A stretch of 12,161 bases of DNA from CAYGTS01 sp964352905 (lineage in GTDB: Bacteria; Pseudomonadota; Gammaproteobacteria; JAHCLG01), in contig CAYGTS010000079.1 in the NCBI GenBank assembly GCA_964352905.1, forward strand, positions 1 to 12,161, in the 5' to 3' direction. The position numbers and the translations under genes are program-made. Under the pieces are notes generated by a model, which was not told where the DNA came from, did no database searches, and saw only the letters and a program-made list of their open reading frames with translations. Shown piece after piece: positions 1-7,030 of this stretch; the first letter of the stretch is position 1; every line of letters starts with the position of its first letter.

Positions 1-27
1 AATCTGAACGTTCTGGTAAATATAAAG

Positions 28-249
28 CTAAAGGGGGTGAGCAGATACAATTTTTAATAAATACCAATCAGCATAGGGATTATCTTTTTCAGCGGCATCC
101 CAAATTTCTGACATGCGTGCGCTAAATTGTAAAAGATTACTGGAATGTTTCTTGTGCTTAAAGCCAACAAACAATTTTTTCGCATAAGCGGTATGCAGAG
201 TAAGCTTAACTTCGCCTTTTAAACGACCAGGATTTTTATCTTGTGGCAT
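28..249 (-). pseudogene. Truncated PFL_4669-family (DUF1845-like) ICE protein, N-terminal fragment
   Basis: The 73-residue product resembles the N-terminus of the integrating conjugative element protein family PFL_4669 (TIGR03761), whose members are about 200 residues or more and have no known biochemical activity. The family-like parts are PGRLKGEVKLTLHT near residues 7-20 and SARMSEIWDAAEKDNPYADW near 43-62. The resemblance stops after WYLLKI (about residue 67), and a TAG follows at VSAHPL. The other two frames of the remaining 27 bases do not resume the family pattern, so a deletion or rearrangement fits better than a simple frameshift, but the window ends too soon to decide. The start is ATG at 249-247 with a GGGGT-type ribosome site about 8 bases upstream. 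The family normally lies in the maintenance part of such islands, away from the secretion genes, so this piece may mark a module junction. Family call from memory; no alignment run. Confidence 0.6.
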
Positions 250-377
250 GATCTTACCCCAACTTACCAGATATTACTTGATTAAACAAAGTCGTATAAA
301 AAATGCCTTATTTAACATAACAACGAATAGCTACCATCGGTTTTACTTAATATTAGAACTGATTTTTTGAAAAATTA

Positions 378-1886
378 TTAGTTTGATAATCTGTTGCGTT
401 GACTAAAATTAGAGATTAAGTTTAAAATATCTTCTGATAAATTAAAATCATCTAAGGAGCGTTTTTGTACGGAATCATTCTCTACTTCTTTATAGCCTAA
501 CTGTTCAAGGTTAGCATCGTAATCTAAAAGCATTTTAACAAGGCGGTAGCTTCCTTTAGCTAAAGCTAAACTTAATGGTGTTTCTTGTTGATTAGGCCAC
601 TCTTGATTAGGATCAGCCCCTTTAGCTAACAACTCAGCAACCCCAAATTCATGCTCAGCAGCTATCATAAGAGGGGACTTATTATCAGTAATAATCTTAA
701 GATCAACATTATGATCTAATAATAAATTTAAGCCCTTTTCATGTTTTTTCTCTAACACATGCCTTAGCGCAGTATATCGTTTTTCAGTTCCCTCTTTTTT
801 AAAAGTATAAATAGCATTAGGATTAGCAGCATAACTTAATAATAAGGTTGCAGCTTCATAACAACTTTCATACTGAATATATCTAAAAGCAGAATGAAGT
901 AATGTTTCATCATCAGCTTCATACCCAAGTCCGGGATGACTACTCTCTCTTGGAGAAGCCTTTGTATTAGGATCAATATCATGCATTAAGCCATATTTTA
1001 AACGAAAAGTTGGACCAAATAAAACATTATAATGCCAGTGCGTATAACTAGACTTTTGATTTGGAAAATGTGAATTGAAATATACTTTTGTCAAAGCAAA
1101 CTGCTGCATTTTCGCTTCTCGATCTAAAAAGTCAGTACGCCATATATTCTGTGCTGATCTCTCTTTAATAACCGAGTATAATTCATTATCATCTTTTGCT
1201 AAACAAACAGCCCGAGCTATTTTTATTCCACAAGCTTTGTGATACTCATCTATATTATTTTCTCTATATAAACTTTGTAATATAGGATAACTTTCTAAAT
1301 AGCGTAACAATGATTCTTTTGCTCTTGCTGTATTGTGATATGGAGAATACTGCATCCAAACTTCTGGTATGTTGCGTATTAGTTTTTTTTCTACTATTTG
1401 TTCTAACCAAGGAAATTTATATTCATCATATTCTGGAAAATGAATAGCTCCTTTTTGAGATGCTTCAAGATTAGTATCTAAAAAATAGCCTCCTTCATTT
1501 GCCATTAAAAATAATGCAAAAACATCTTTAAAAGTAACACGATCATGAATTGAGTTACGTCCTTCTCCAAGTAGTAACTCACTATGAATTTCAAGCAGCT
1601 TAGCAGCCTCTACTTTTAGTTTTGTATCTTGTTCATTTGATTGCTTAACAATGCTTTCCAGATAAGGCTCAATCGACTTTACTTCAATTTTAATATTTTC
1701 TTTGGCAAAATACTCCACAAATTTCTGCTGGTGTTCAGCTTGACACCAAAACACCATGGGATTACGTCCTGCTTCAGGAACATTAAAATTTTTAAAATTT
1801 TCAGCTATTGACGTAGCACTAATCGCATGCGCCCCACCTTTAGGAAGCGGACCAACCCAAATAAAATTTAGTGATGATTTTGGCAT
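378..1886 (-). CDS. Glycosyltransferase (DXD-type, Gly_transf_sug-like) with C-terminal ankyrin repeats; candidate secreted effector
   Basis: A 502-residue protein in two parts. Residues about 5-300 resemble GT-A glycosyltransferases of the sugar-binding DXD class: FIWVGP at 8-13 (nucleotide-sugar strand), a helix with FKDVFALFLMANEGG at 119-133, then YFLDTN at 134-139 where the DXD metal site is expected. The second Asp is Asn (D137-T138-N139), which could alter or reduce activity. Residues about 324-461 hold four ankyrin-like repeats (roughly 324-357, 370-398, 402-427, 434-461) with TPL/SPL...A and LL..GADPN patterns. There is no signal peptide or membrane segment. This architecture is typical of host-directed effectors of intracellular bacteria, so export by a Dot/Icm-like system is plausible but inferred. 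I chose ATG 1886 over the upstream TTG at 1919 because a good promoter lies at 1922-1950, placing the RNA start close to that TTG. The gene sits outside the transfer operon and looks like cargo. Confidence 0.78.
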   Translation of the reverse strand: MPKSSLNFIWVGPLPKGGAHAISATSIAENFKNFNVPEAGRNPMVFWCQAEHQQKFVEYFAKENIKIEVKSIEPYLESIVKQSNEQDTKLKVEAAKLLEIHSELLLGEGRNSIHDRVTFKDVFALFLMANEGGYFLDTNLEASQKGAIHFPEYDEYKFPWLEQIVEKKLIRNIPEVWMQYSPYHNTARAKESLLRYLESYPILQSLYRENNIDEYHKACGIKIARAVCLAKDDNELYSVIKERSAQNIWRTDFLDREAKMQQFALTKVYFNSHFPNQKSSYTHWHYNVLFGPTFRLKYGLMHDIDPNTKASPRESSHPGLGYEADDETLLHSAFRYIQYESCYEAATLLLSYAANPNAIYTFKKEGTEKRYTALRHVLEKKHEKGLNLLLDHNVDLKIITDNKSPLMIAAEHEFGVAELLAKGADPNQEWPNQQETPLSLALAKGSYRLVKMLLDYDANLEQLGYKEVENDSVQKRSLDDFNLSEDILNLISNFSQRNRLSN

Positions 1887-1921
1887 TGTTATTTTTCTTT
1901 TATTATCATTTTTATACAAAT

Positions 1922-1950
1922 AGCATAATTGATATTGATATAAAGTTCAA
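1922..1950 (-). promoter_or_regulatory. Sigma70-type promoter of the glycosyltransferase-ankyrin gene
   Basis: On the minus strand, TTGAAC (1950-1945) is followed after 17 bases by TATGCT (1927-1922). The -35 matches consensus at 4 of 6 positions, the -10 matches at 4 of 6, and the spacing is optimal. Transcription would begin near 1915, about 29 bases before the ATG at 1886. This supports independent expression and the choice of that start codon. The call is from motif and spacing only; AT-rich DNA produces chance matches. Confidence 0.45.
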
Positions 1951-2028
1951 TTTAAAAAATTTTGCCACACACCAAACTCTAACGATCGATTCTTAGGTAA
2001 ATTTTAAATTATTACGGATCTTATTGTT

Positions 2029-2060
2029 AGATACTTAAGTCAACTGCAATAGGAGTATCT
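2029..2060. repeat. Short inverted repeat between the glycosyltransferase and MobH-like genes
   Basis: AGATACT (2029-2035) and AGTATCT (2054-2060) are perfect 7-base inverted arms separated by 18 bases. The site lies about 145 bases upstream of the glycosyltransferase start and 68 bases past the MobH-like stop. It lacks a following T-run, so it is not a convincing terminator. It could be an operator or chance. Nothing else with clear structure is visible in the rest of 1951-2127. Confidence 0.2.
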
Positions 2061-2127
2061 TCGTTTCAATTCCGTAGCTTGACAAATTTACTATTTCCTA
2101 AAACAAGATAATTCCAGATAGTTATCA

Positions 2128-3000
2128 CTAAACAGATGCTAACGGATCGGGTGATAACAGTGGGTTAACAGTGATTATTTGGCTATCATCAAGTAAGACA
2201 TGCTCCTTAATTATGATCCCAGTAAGAGTTTTTCTCGCTTGCCATTGACCAATACAATAAACATGGAAAGGCGATCGCTGTTGATTCAGTATAATATTTT
2301 GATGTTGTATAATGTTTGCTATCACTGCATCACGTTGTTGTGATGCAGTGAGATCAGTATTGGCATTTTTACTTTGCAAAAATAAATCAATGCTTTCGGG
2401 TACTACGATTAAGAAACCAAGATCGACCATCTGAATAAAACTACCCTCTTCATTGATGATAATCTCTCTCTTGGCAAGCTTGTTTTTTAGCCATGTCCAA
2501 AAATCTTGTTCAAAAGAGTTAGGACAGTTGTCATCCTCAGCTATTAAAAAATGCTGATCAATGATTTCTGCAAAAATATTATCTTGTTTATCGCCTGTAA
2601 GATAAGATTGCCAGGTTGAGAATAATTCTGTATTACGTTGTAACCAAGTAAAAACAACGCATGGTATTAATTCACGTATAACAGTTTGGCGTAATGCTGG
2701 CGCTATCGCATGGCATAATGCAGCGGTAAAAACAGCAAAAGTCCATTCTTCACGCTCACGAAATGATCTTTCACTTTCTGAGCCAATCGGTAAAAGATAG
2801 GCTTGCCGCTTGCGCATCGCAAAAATAACCTGAGTTAAGGTTTTGTGAATAATAGGATTATTATTGACATAGGCAATAAAATTGTTGATGGTTTTAATAT
2901 AAATAGTGTCAAAATCATGCTGTGTTAAGCAAGTTAAATCTCTGATCAACTTTATTAATTTCACATGATTATTAGCAATATTATTATTGATATTAAACAT
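2128..3000 (-). CDS. Short MobH/TraI-like protein (PFL_4751-type relaxase relative) lacking the metal-binding HD motifs
   Basis: The 290-residue product follows the layout of MobH relaxases of GI-type ICEs (TIGR03760, TraI_2 plus TraI_2_C), which are usually about 600 residues or longer. Residues 30-48 (FDTIYIKTINNFIAYVNNN) match the helix before the relaxase SEAHHH...GGLLDHS segment. That segment is absent, and the sequence continues directly to AMRKRQAYLLPIG (61-73), EEWTFAVFTAALCHA (84-98) and then IAPALRQ, where relaxases have LLHD.GK. The HD aspartate is therefore Ala98. Residues 166-203 (DFWTWLKNKLAKREIIIN...FLIVVPESI) and 244-277 (PFHVYCIGQWQARKTLTG...) fit the C-terminal DNA-binding domain. 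Nicking activity is unlikely; a DNA-binding accessory role is possible. ATG 3000 has a strong AGGG site. The gene lies 18 bp after the small membrane-protein gene, probably in one transcript. Domain assignment from memory. Confidence 0.6.
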   Translation of the reverse strand: MFNINNNIANNHVKLIKLIRDLTCLTQHDFDTIYIKTINNFIAYVNNNPIIHKTLTQVIFAMRKRQAYLLPIGSESERSFREREEWTFAVFTAALCHAIAPALRQTVIRELIPCVVFTWLQRNTELFSTWQSYLTGDKQDNIFAEIIDQHFLIAEDDNCPNSFEQDFWTWLKNKLAKREIIINEEGSFIQMVDLGFLIVVPESIDLFLQSKNANTDLTASQQRDAVIANIIQHQNIILNQQRSPFHVYCIGQWQARKTLTGIIIKEHVLLDDSQIITVNPLLSPDPLASV

Positions 3001-3018
3001 GCTTTACCCTGTTCAATT

Positions 3019-3318
3019 TCAGCACAATTGCACAAAAAGTATTTCTATGACCACAAAAAACATTAATACTTTAAGATGCTGATTAGACAAATAATCTATA
3101 ACTTCACGCGACCATTTTTGCTTTAATCCAATTTTTTCGATAAAATAACGCCATAACAACAACACTAAAATATAAAAACTATATCGCCATACAGTAAGCA
3201 CAAATTGATAATTCAAAACAACTTGTGAAAGTGCTTTCACCGAATAAGATGCAAAAAGAAAGTGGCTACAAAAAAATAACCCTATAATCAATATCAATAG
3301 ATAAACTGTATTTTTCAC
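3019..3318 (-). CDS. Small integral membrane protein (function unknown)
   Basis: A 99-residue hydrophobic protein that I do not recognise. It has an N-terminal membrane segment (about residues 4-24, starting VYLLILIIGLFF), a second at about 42-60 (VWRYSFYILVLLLW), a short basic stretch with KIGLKQKWSR, and a third at about 82-99 (HLKVLMFFVVIEILFVQLC) at the very C-terminus. The start is GTG at 3318-3316 with AGGG about 9 bases upstream. It lies 18 bp before the MobH-like gene on the same strand, and they probably share a transcript. Its start is only 33 bp from the divergent plus-strand gene at 3352, so any promoter must reach into that neighbour's coding sequence. The context suggests a membrane partner within the conjugation module, which is inference only. 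Confidence 0.6.
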   Translation of the reverse strand: MKNTVYLLILIIGLFFCSHFLFASYSVKALSQVVLNYQFVLTVWRYSFYILVLLLWRYFIEKIGLKQKWSREVIDYLSNQHLKVLMFFVVIEILFVQLC

Positions 3319-3351
3319 TGCAATAACCCTGATCTGTCTGAGGAAAATAAT

Positions 3352-3870
3352 ATGATGAGCGCGATTGAATGGTTTACCTTCATTTCCCTTTTTGTTTGGG
3401 GCTTGCAGATTTTAAATGCTTTCTGCCTGATACCGTTGAAACACAATCATACTTTAGGGCTTAGGAGTAAAATAACTCTGGTTCTATGTGGTGTTAGTCT
3501 ACTGGGTTGGATTATCGCTTTACTCAGCACGCACATTACAACACCAACTTTACGTGTTAACCTGCTACAACTTAGTCAACTATTATTAACCCCGAGTTTA
3601 ATTGGTTTAACAGTTACACTGCTGTTGCATTTGTTACGTGGCAATAATCTCTTAGTCATCTTATTAAGACATTTAAAAAAAGCCATACAACCTTGCTTGC
3701 GTTTATTGATACGTGCGCTACCCTTTATCCCCAAAATAGCCGCGGCTGCTGTTGGAATTGATGAACAAGAAGAAGAGTTTAAAAGAAAGTTAGAACGTGA
3801 AGAACAAGAAAAAATTCATATCAATTGGCAAGGCGAATATTCTGGCGAAGATGACAGCATGAAGTATTAG
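3352..3870 (+). CDS. Membrane protein with charged C-terminal tail, ICE-associated, unknown function
   Basis: This is the only convincing plus-strand gene in the window. ATG 3352 is preceded by AGGA at an 8-9 base spacing. The 172-residue product has three likely membrane segments (about 6-26, 40-59 and 74-95), a basic amphipathic stretch (about 97-130, with LLRHLKKAIQPCLRLLIRAL), and a strongly charged helix at about 137-154 (DEQEEEFKRKLEREEQEK), ending hydrophilic. Its TAG stop (3868-3870) overlaps the minus-strand TAA of the traG 3' part (3867-3869), and it is divergent from the gene starting at 3318. In related islands a small DUF3742 protein often lies convergent to traG; this protein occupies that place, but I cannot see a clear DUF3742 signature. 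It was kept as real because of the ribosome site, length and membrane pattern. Confidence 0.62.
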   Translation: MMSAIEWFTFISLFVWGLQILNAFCLIPLKHNHTLGLRSKITLVLCGVSLLGWIIALLSTHITTPTLRVNLLQLSQLLLTPSLIGLTVTLLLHLLRGNNLLVILLRHLKKAIQPCLRLLIRALPFIPKIAAAAVGIDEQEEEFKRKLEREEQEKIHINWQGEYSGEDDSMKY

Positions 3871-4127
3871 TGTTTTTTTGCACTTGTCATTGCAGCTTTC
3901 AAATGATTCATCGCCATATTAACAAAACGATTGCCCATTGCTCCTGCTTGATTAACCGCCGCATTTGCTGGTGCCTTCATATCTGATACCGCACTCATGA
4001 TGGCATGACTGACTTTTAAACCTGCCCAAGACATCAACATTAAAAAAAGTAACGGTAAGGCTATGTAAAGTGTACCAATAATAAAGTCGATAAAAGTTTT
4101 ATTAACACCACCATTATTATGAACCAT
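3867..4127 (-). CDS. traG: TraG C-terminal part (separate frame; split traG)
   Basis: The 86-residue ORF reads as the missing end of the upstream TraG-like protein. HNNGGVNKTFIDFIIGTLYIALPLLFLMLMSWAGLK (residues 3-38) corresponds to the last membrane segment of ICE TraG proteins, which ends in an LP...AWAG pattern followed by a hydrophilic, Ala-rich tail. The frame stays open upstream of the ATG to about 4160, reading RWWHYRTGTM, where it overlaps the 461-residue ORF in the -1 frame. It may be translated on its own from ATG 4127, which has only a weak GGAAC site, reached by frameshifting, or dead. The stop overlaps the convergent membrane-protein gene. Without this segment the inner-membrane mating-pair protein would lose its terminal helix. 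Confidence 0.65.
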   Translation of the reverse strand: MVHNNGGVNKTFIDFIIGTLYIALPLLFLMLMSWAGLKVSHAIMSAVSDMKAPANAAVNQAGAMGNRFVNMAMNHLKAAMTSAKKH

Positions 4128-5446
4128 TGTTCCAGTGCGATAGTGCCACCACCTTGAGGGAACAAAGCTGCAATTAATGCGTTATCCACGTATAACACCA
4201 AATGCCACAAATAACTCCAAAATGTAACGGCAAAAATAATGGCACTGCCGGTAATAATAAAATGTAAACGATAACTTGAAAATGGAATGACTAATGCAAA
4301 CAAGACATAGAGTGACATTAACAATAACGCTTGAATAACTGGCAAGGCATTAATAAGCAATACCAATTTTGGATAATAGCTCATTTGCTCTAAACCAACA
4401 CCGATGCTAGCACCGATATAATTGCTGATCCAATGACCGTGCATTTCATCGTTTAATGATTCATAGCCACGTGAGATTTCACCAAAAGTCATGCCCGGAT
4501 CAAAGGAGTGACGGATTAAACCACGAATACCAAGATCGGCTAATTTTTTGGGATCGCTACCGCTGTGTAAAATTTTTGTGAGAAAACCATTCGGCAAGGC
4601 TTTCACTAATTTAGCATGTAAGCCATGATCGGGATGCGACCACCAACTCGTACAATCAGGTTCACCCCATTGGGAATGATCGCTTAACTGTCCCGCAAAT
4701 TGATCACGTGCTGGATTAAATGAAAATCCGGGGATCGGTTGTTGTGCGGTAAAAGCATTATAAAAACCGAGTGTCTCTAAAAATGCATGTGAACCAATCC
4801 AGGCTAAATCATCTTGCCCATATTCATCTTGATAGTGGGCAATTTGATTTTTTTGCGCCTCACTTAAATCATTCGCCATATATTTACTGTAAGCGGGCAC
4901 ATAACAATTGTTATAAAATGCTATGGTTTCTTTTTTAAGTTGCGGATCCGTAATACTGGTCAAATCCAGTGTTGTTTGTAATTGGCGGTAGTTAATGGCT
5001 TGGCAAGGTAAACCTTGAGTTGCTGCATGTGTAAAACCATTGGCAACTGCCATCACTAAATACCAAATGATTGGCACTTTAACACCGCTAATCGCTTTAA
5101 ATTGATTATCGTAGGTGGTACCAGTATGTCCTGGTGTAGCAATTTGTGCTTGCTGCACACATACCGGTTCATAATGTAAAACAGTTGGATTCAGCGGCAC
5201 AATCGGTACGCAACAAAATTCGATCACTAATAAAGCACCTACGATTTGAATCATTAAACGACGTAATGCAATCACCGCAGCATTTTTGGGTTCTTGCGAT
5301 TCAAATGGCTCTAAAAAGCATTTCAAGACAATGCCAATAAATGGAATAAAAACAATCCCGGTTCCTGTCATGAGCGCCCACAAATTTTGATATTGCTGCC
5401 AACCGATTAACGTTGTATACAATGCAAGATAACCGGTAACGCTCAT
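4061..5446 (-). CDS. traG: TraG N-terminal-domain conjugal transfer protein, 5' part of a frameshifted gene
   Basis: TraG of GI-type ICEs is a polytopic inner-membrane protein needed for mating-pair assembly. This 461-residue ORF matches the TraG_N layout: an early hydrophobic helix (about 20-42), a second at 64-82, a large periplasmic region with four cysteines (C95, C148, C181, C265) placed as I recall in the ICEclc protein (PC near 147-148, NCY at 180-182, DCTSWW at 264-269), AWIGSHAFLETLGFY at 215-229, then membrane segments at about 360-385, 392-410 and 412-428. Homology ends near ALFPQ (427-431). The following residues (TIALEQWFIIMVV...) are out of family frame, while the correct ending lies in the -1 frame. 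ATG 5446 has AGAGG about 7 bases upstream. A MITE-like element separates it from the PFL_4711 gene. Confidence 0.75.
   Translation of the reverse strand: MSVTGYLALYTTLIGWQQYQNLWALMTGTGIVFIPFIGIVLKCFLEPFESQEPKNAAVIALRRLMIQIVGALLVIEFCCVPIVPLNPTVLHYEPVCVQQAQIATPGHTGTTYDNQFKAISGVKVPIIWYLVMAVANGFTHAATQGLPCQAINYRQLQTTLDLTSITDPQLKKETIAFYNNCYVPAYSKYMANDLSEAQKNQIAHYQDEYGQDDLAWIGSHAFLETLGFYNAFTAQQPIPGFSFNPARDQFAGQLSDHSQWGEPDCTSWWSHPDHGLHAKLVKALPNGFLTKILHSGSDPKKLADLGIRGLIRHSFDPGMTFGEISRGYESLNDEMHGHWISNYIGASIGVGLEQMSYYPKLVLLINALPVIQALLLMSLYVLFALVIPFSSYRLHFIITGSAIIFAVTFWSYLWHLVLYVDNALIAALFPQGGGTIALEQWFIIMVVLIKLLSTLLLVHFT
4128..4165 (-). other. traG: Apparent -1 frameshift point in traG
   Basis: The two traG frames are both open here, and family-like protein passes from the upstream frame (ending ALFPQ, codons near 4165-4154) to the -1 frame (WWHYRTGTMVHNN). 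A one-base deletion would explain it. The stretch contains short C and G runs (TTCCCTCAAGG, GGTGGTGG) but no canonical slippery heptamer followed by a clear stem, so mutation or sequencing error is more likely than programmed recoding. Confidence 0.5.
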
Positions 5447-5479
5447 GAATTGCCTCTTAATGATGCTGAGATTGGTTTT

Positions 5480-5624
5480 TAGGACTTACGATAAACGTCG
5501 TCTTTTTGGCTGTAGCTTCGTTGCAAATCTCTTTCGCATCCTCATTTATTCACCTATAAACTGCGGTGCTCAATCTATTTGCGCCTTGCTACAGCACAAA
5601 AATACTCGTTTCTCGTAAGTCCTA
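5480..5624. mobile_element. MITE-like palindromic insertion between PFL_4711 and traG genes
   Basis: The ends are TAGGACTTACGATAAACG (5480-5497) and its near-complement ending at 5624. The match continues inward with mismatches and small gaps for about 50 bases per arm (CTGTAGC...GCAAAT shared), around a centre of about 40 bases. If the outer TA is the target, the terminal repeats are GGACTTACGA...TCGTAAGTCC flanked by TA on both sides, the duplication made by IS630/mariner-type transposases. There is no coding capacity, so it would be a non-autonomous element. It supplies the TAG stop of the PFL_4711 gene and could form a long RNA hairpin in the transfer transcript, possibly reducing traG expression. 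The family assignment is inferred. Confidence 0.65.
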
Positions 5625-7016
5625 TTGTAAAATTGCACCGTCTTCAATGATCGGCGCATTCAAATTTGGCATAGCAATCGCTGTATTTTTTTCATCAATT
5701 GCATGACTAGCTTGTACAATCGTGGTTAACATTGTTGACATTAACGTTTGCCTTGCTTTAACAAACATTAAAATATTTTGCACATCTTGTTGCAGCGATG
5801 AAATTGCATTTTGAATAGTTTGCTTAGCTTCTTGATTACTATAAATAGCGGGAATACGACTACCTGCTTGTAAAACACGTTGTGCTAACCGCGCTTTATT
5901 AATCACATTCATGGCTGCAATATTTTGCGCAATTTTATTGATCATAATGCTTTGAATAACTTTAGGCTGTTTGCTAATGTCGTGGATAATTTCAGGTGAT
6001 AATGCCATGCCATGAGGCGAAACTGCTTGTAAATTAGCAATGCTTAAAGGTGTTGCACCTGTCACTAGCGCTTGTAATTTTGGCAAAATTTGTTGCGTTT
6101 GAAATTGAATATCAGCATATAAACCAACACCTGGTTTTGAATTTTTTTGTCCACCATTATAAGTGGTAATTGTTTCATCACCGACGACATTGCTGATCCA
6201 ATCTGCTGCAGCCTGAGCATTAGCAAAAACATGACTTAATTCAGGCTCTACTGTGGCTAATAACATTTTAGGTTGTGTTGGCTTATTACGCATAATAACG
6301 GCATAACCAACTAACGCACTATCGTGGATCACTTGAATAGGAGGTTGATTTTCACCTCCCGCATTACGCGTTGTTACAGCATTGGCCACTGGATTAGGAT
6401 CCACCCACGGGATCCCGCTTTTTCCAGCATCTTCTGCAACGGCTTGTCGTGCTTGATTAATATCACCTTCACCTGATAATTGCGCCGTTCCGATCGCTTG
6501 TCGCCAATGATGACCTAATGAAATTTGCCCCCATCGCACATAAGGATTTTCACCATTAGCAATTTGCGATTGCATCACTTCACAAGATTTGGTAGAAACA
6601 GCAACATCTTCGCGCGCGCTCGTCATGGCAGTGGTCATTAAATTATATAAATTAGGATCGATGCGTGATAATTCATATAGCGGTAATTCGGTAATAGCGC
6701 TGGTTGCATTTTTAATCACTTGCCTTTCAACATTAATCGCACTATGTTTTATTTCATTTAAGGAATTTTTAATCGAAGTCACTGGATTAAAGGCGCCACA
6801 ATTAAATCCCAATCCGACTTCACTTTCTACCTTTAAGGGGATCGCTGCAGTATCATAAAAAGCTGGCAAGGGCACATCATCACCGCCACCCATTTGATAA
6901 TACAATCCACTTTGGTTATTCGGAATTAAATTACTTGAATCGGCATAACATATTTGTGAGTTTGAGATAAGCATAAAATTGCCAATCAATAACAACGGCA
7001 AAAACTTTGTTTGCAT
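5622..7016 (-). CDS. PFL_4711-family integrating conjugative element protein (exported)
   Basis: The 464-residue protein matches family PFL_4711 (TIGR03755), an exported component of GI-type conjugation systems with no defined activity. It has a signal peptide of about 25 residues ending CYA, LYYQMGGGD (38-46), LGFNCGAF (69-76), LPLYELSRIDPNLYNLM (111-127), KSCEVMQSQIANGENPYVRW (143-162) and GIPWVDP (201-207), all features I associate with this family. The two conserved cysteines (C73, C145) may form a disulfide in the periplasm. The C-terminal third is Gln/Ala-rich and helical, ending NAPIIEDGAILQ. The start is ATG 7016 with AGGTG about 6 bases upstream, 14 bp after the TraU-like gene, so the two are co-transcribed. 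The TAG stop is the outer end of the MITE-like element, so the natural C-terminus may have been slightly altered. Confidence 0.82.
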   Translation of the reverse strand: MQTKFLPLLLIGNFMLISNSQICYADSSNLIPNNQSGLYYQMGGGDDVPLPAFYDTAAIPLKVESEVGLGFNCGAFNPVTSIKNSLNEIKHSAINVERQVIKNATSAITELPLYELSRIDPNLYNLMTTAMTSAREDVAVSTKSCEVMQSQIANGENPYVRWGQISLGHHWRQAIGTAQLSGEGDINQARQAVAEDAGKSGIPWVDPNPVANAVTTRNAGGENQPPIQVIHDSALVGYAVIMRNKPTQPKMLLATVEPELSHVFANAQAAADWISNVVGDETITTYNGGQKNSKPGVGLYADIQFQTQQILPKLQALVTGATPLSIANLQAVSPHGMALSPEIIHDISKQPKVIQSIMINKIAQNIAAMNVINKARLAQRVLQAGSRIPAIYSNQEAKQTIQNAISSLQQDVQNILMFVKARQTLMSTMLTTIVQASHAIDEKNTAIAMPNLNAPIIEDGAILQ

Positions 7017-7030
7017 GTGACACCTATAAA

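Noticed and set aside
1887..1919. Upstream TTG start giving a 513-residue glycosyltransferase
   Set aside because: The TTG has no ribosome site and lies at about the predicted transcription start of the 1922-1950 promoter; the ATG at 1886 sits just before the conserved FIWVGP core.
2029..2060. Rho-independent terminator after the MobH-like gene
   Set aside because: The stem is only 7 bp with an 18-base loop and no following T-run.
4128..4165. Programmed -1 ribosomal frameshift in traG
   Set aside because: No canonical slippery heptamer with a strong downstream stem is visible; mutation or sequence error is simpler.
5146..5340. Plus-strand ORF of 64 residues
   Set aside because: Antisense shadow inside the TraG N-terminal region.
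6589..6858. Plus-strand ORF of 89 residues with hydrophobic stretches
   Set aside because: It lies wholly inside the well-supported PFL_4711 gene and has no homology signs or ribosome site of note.
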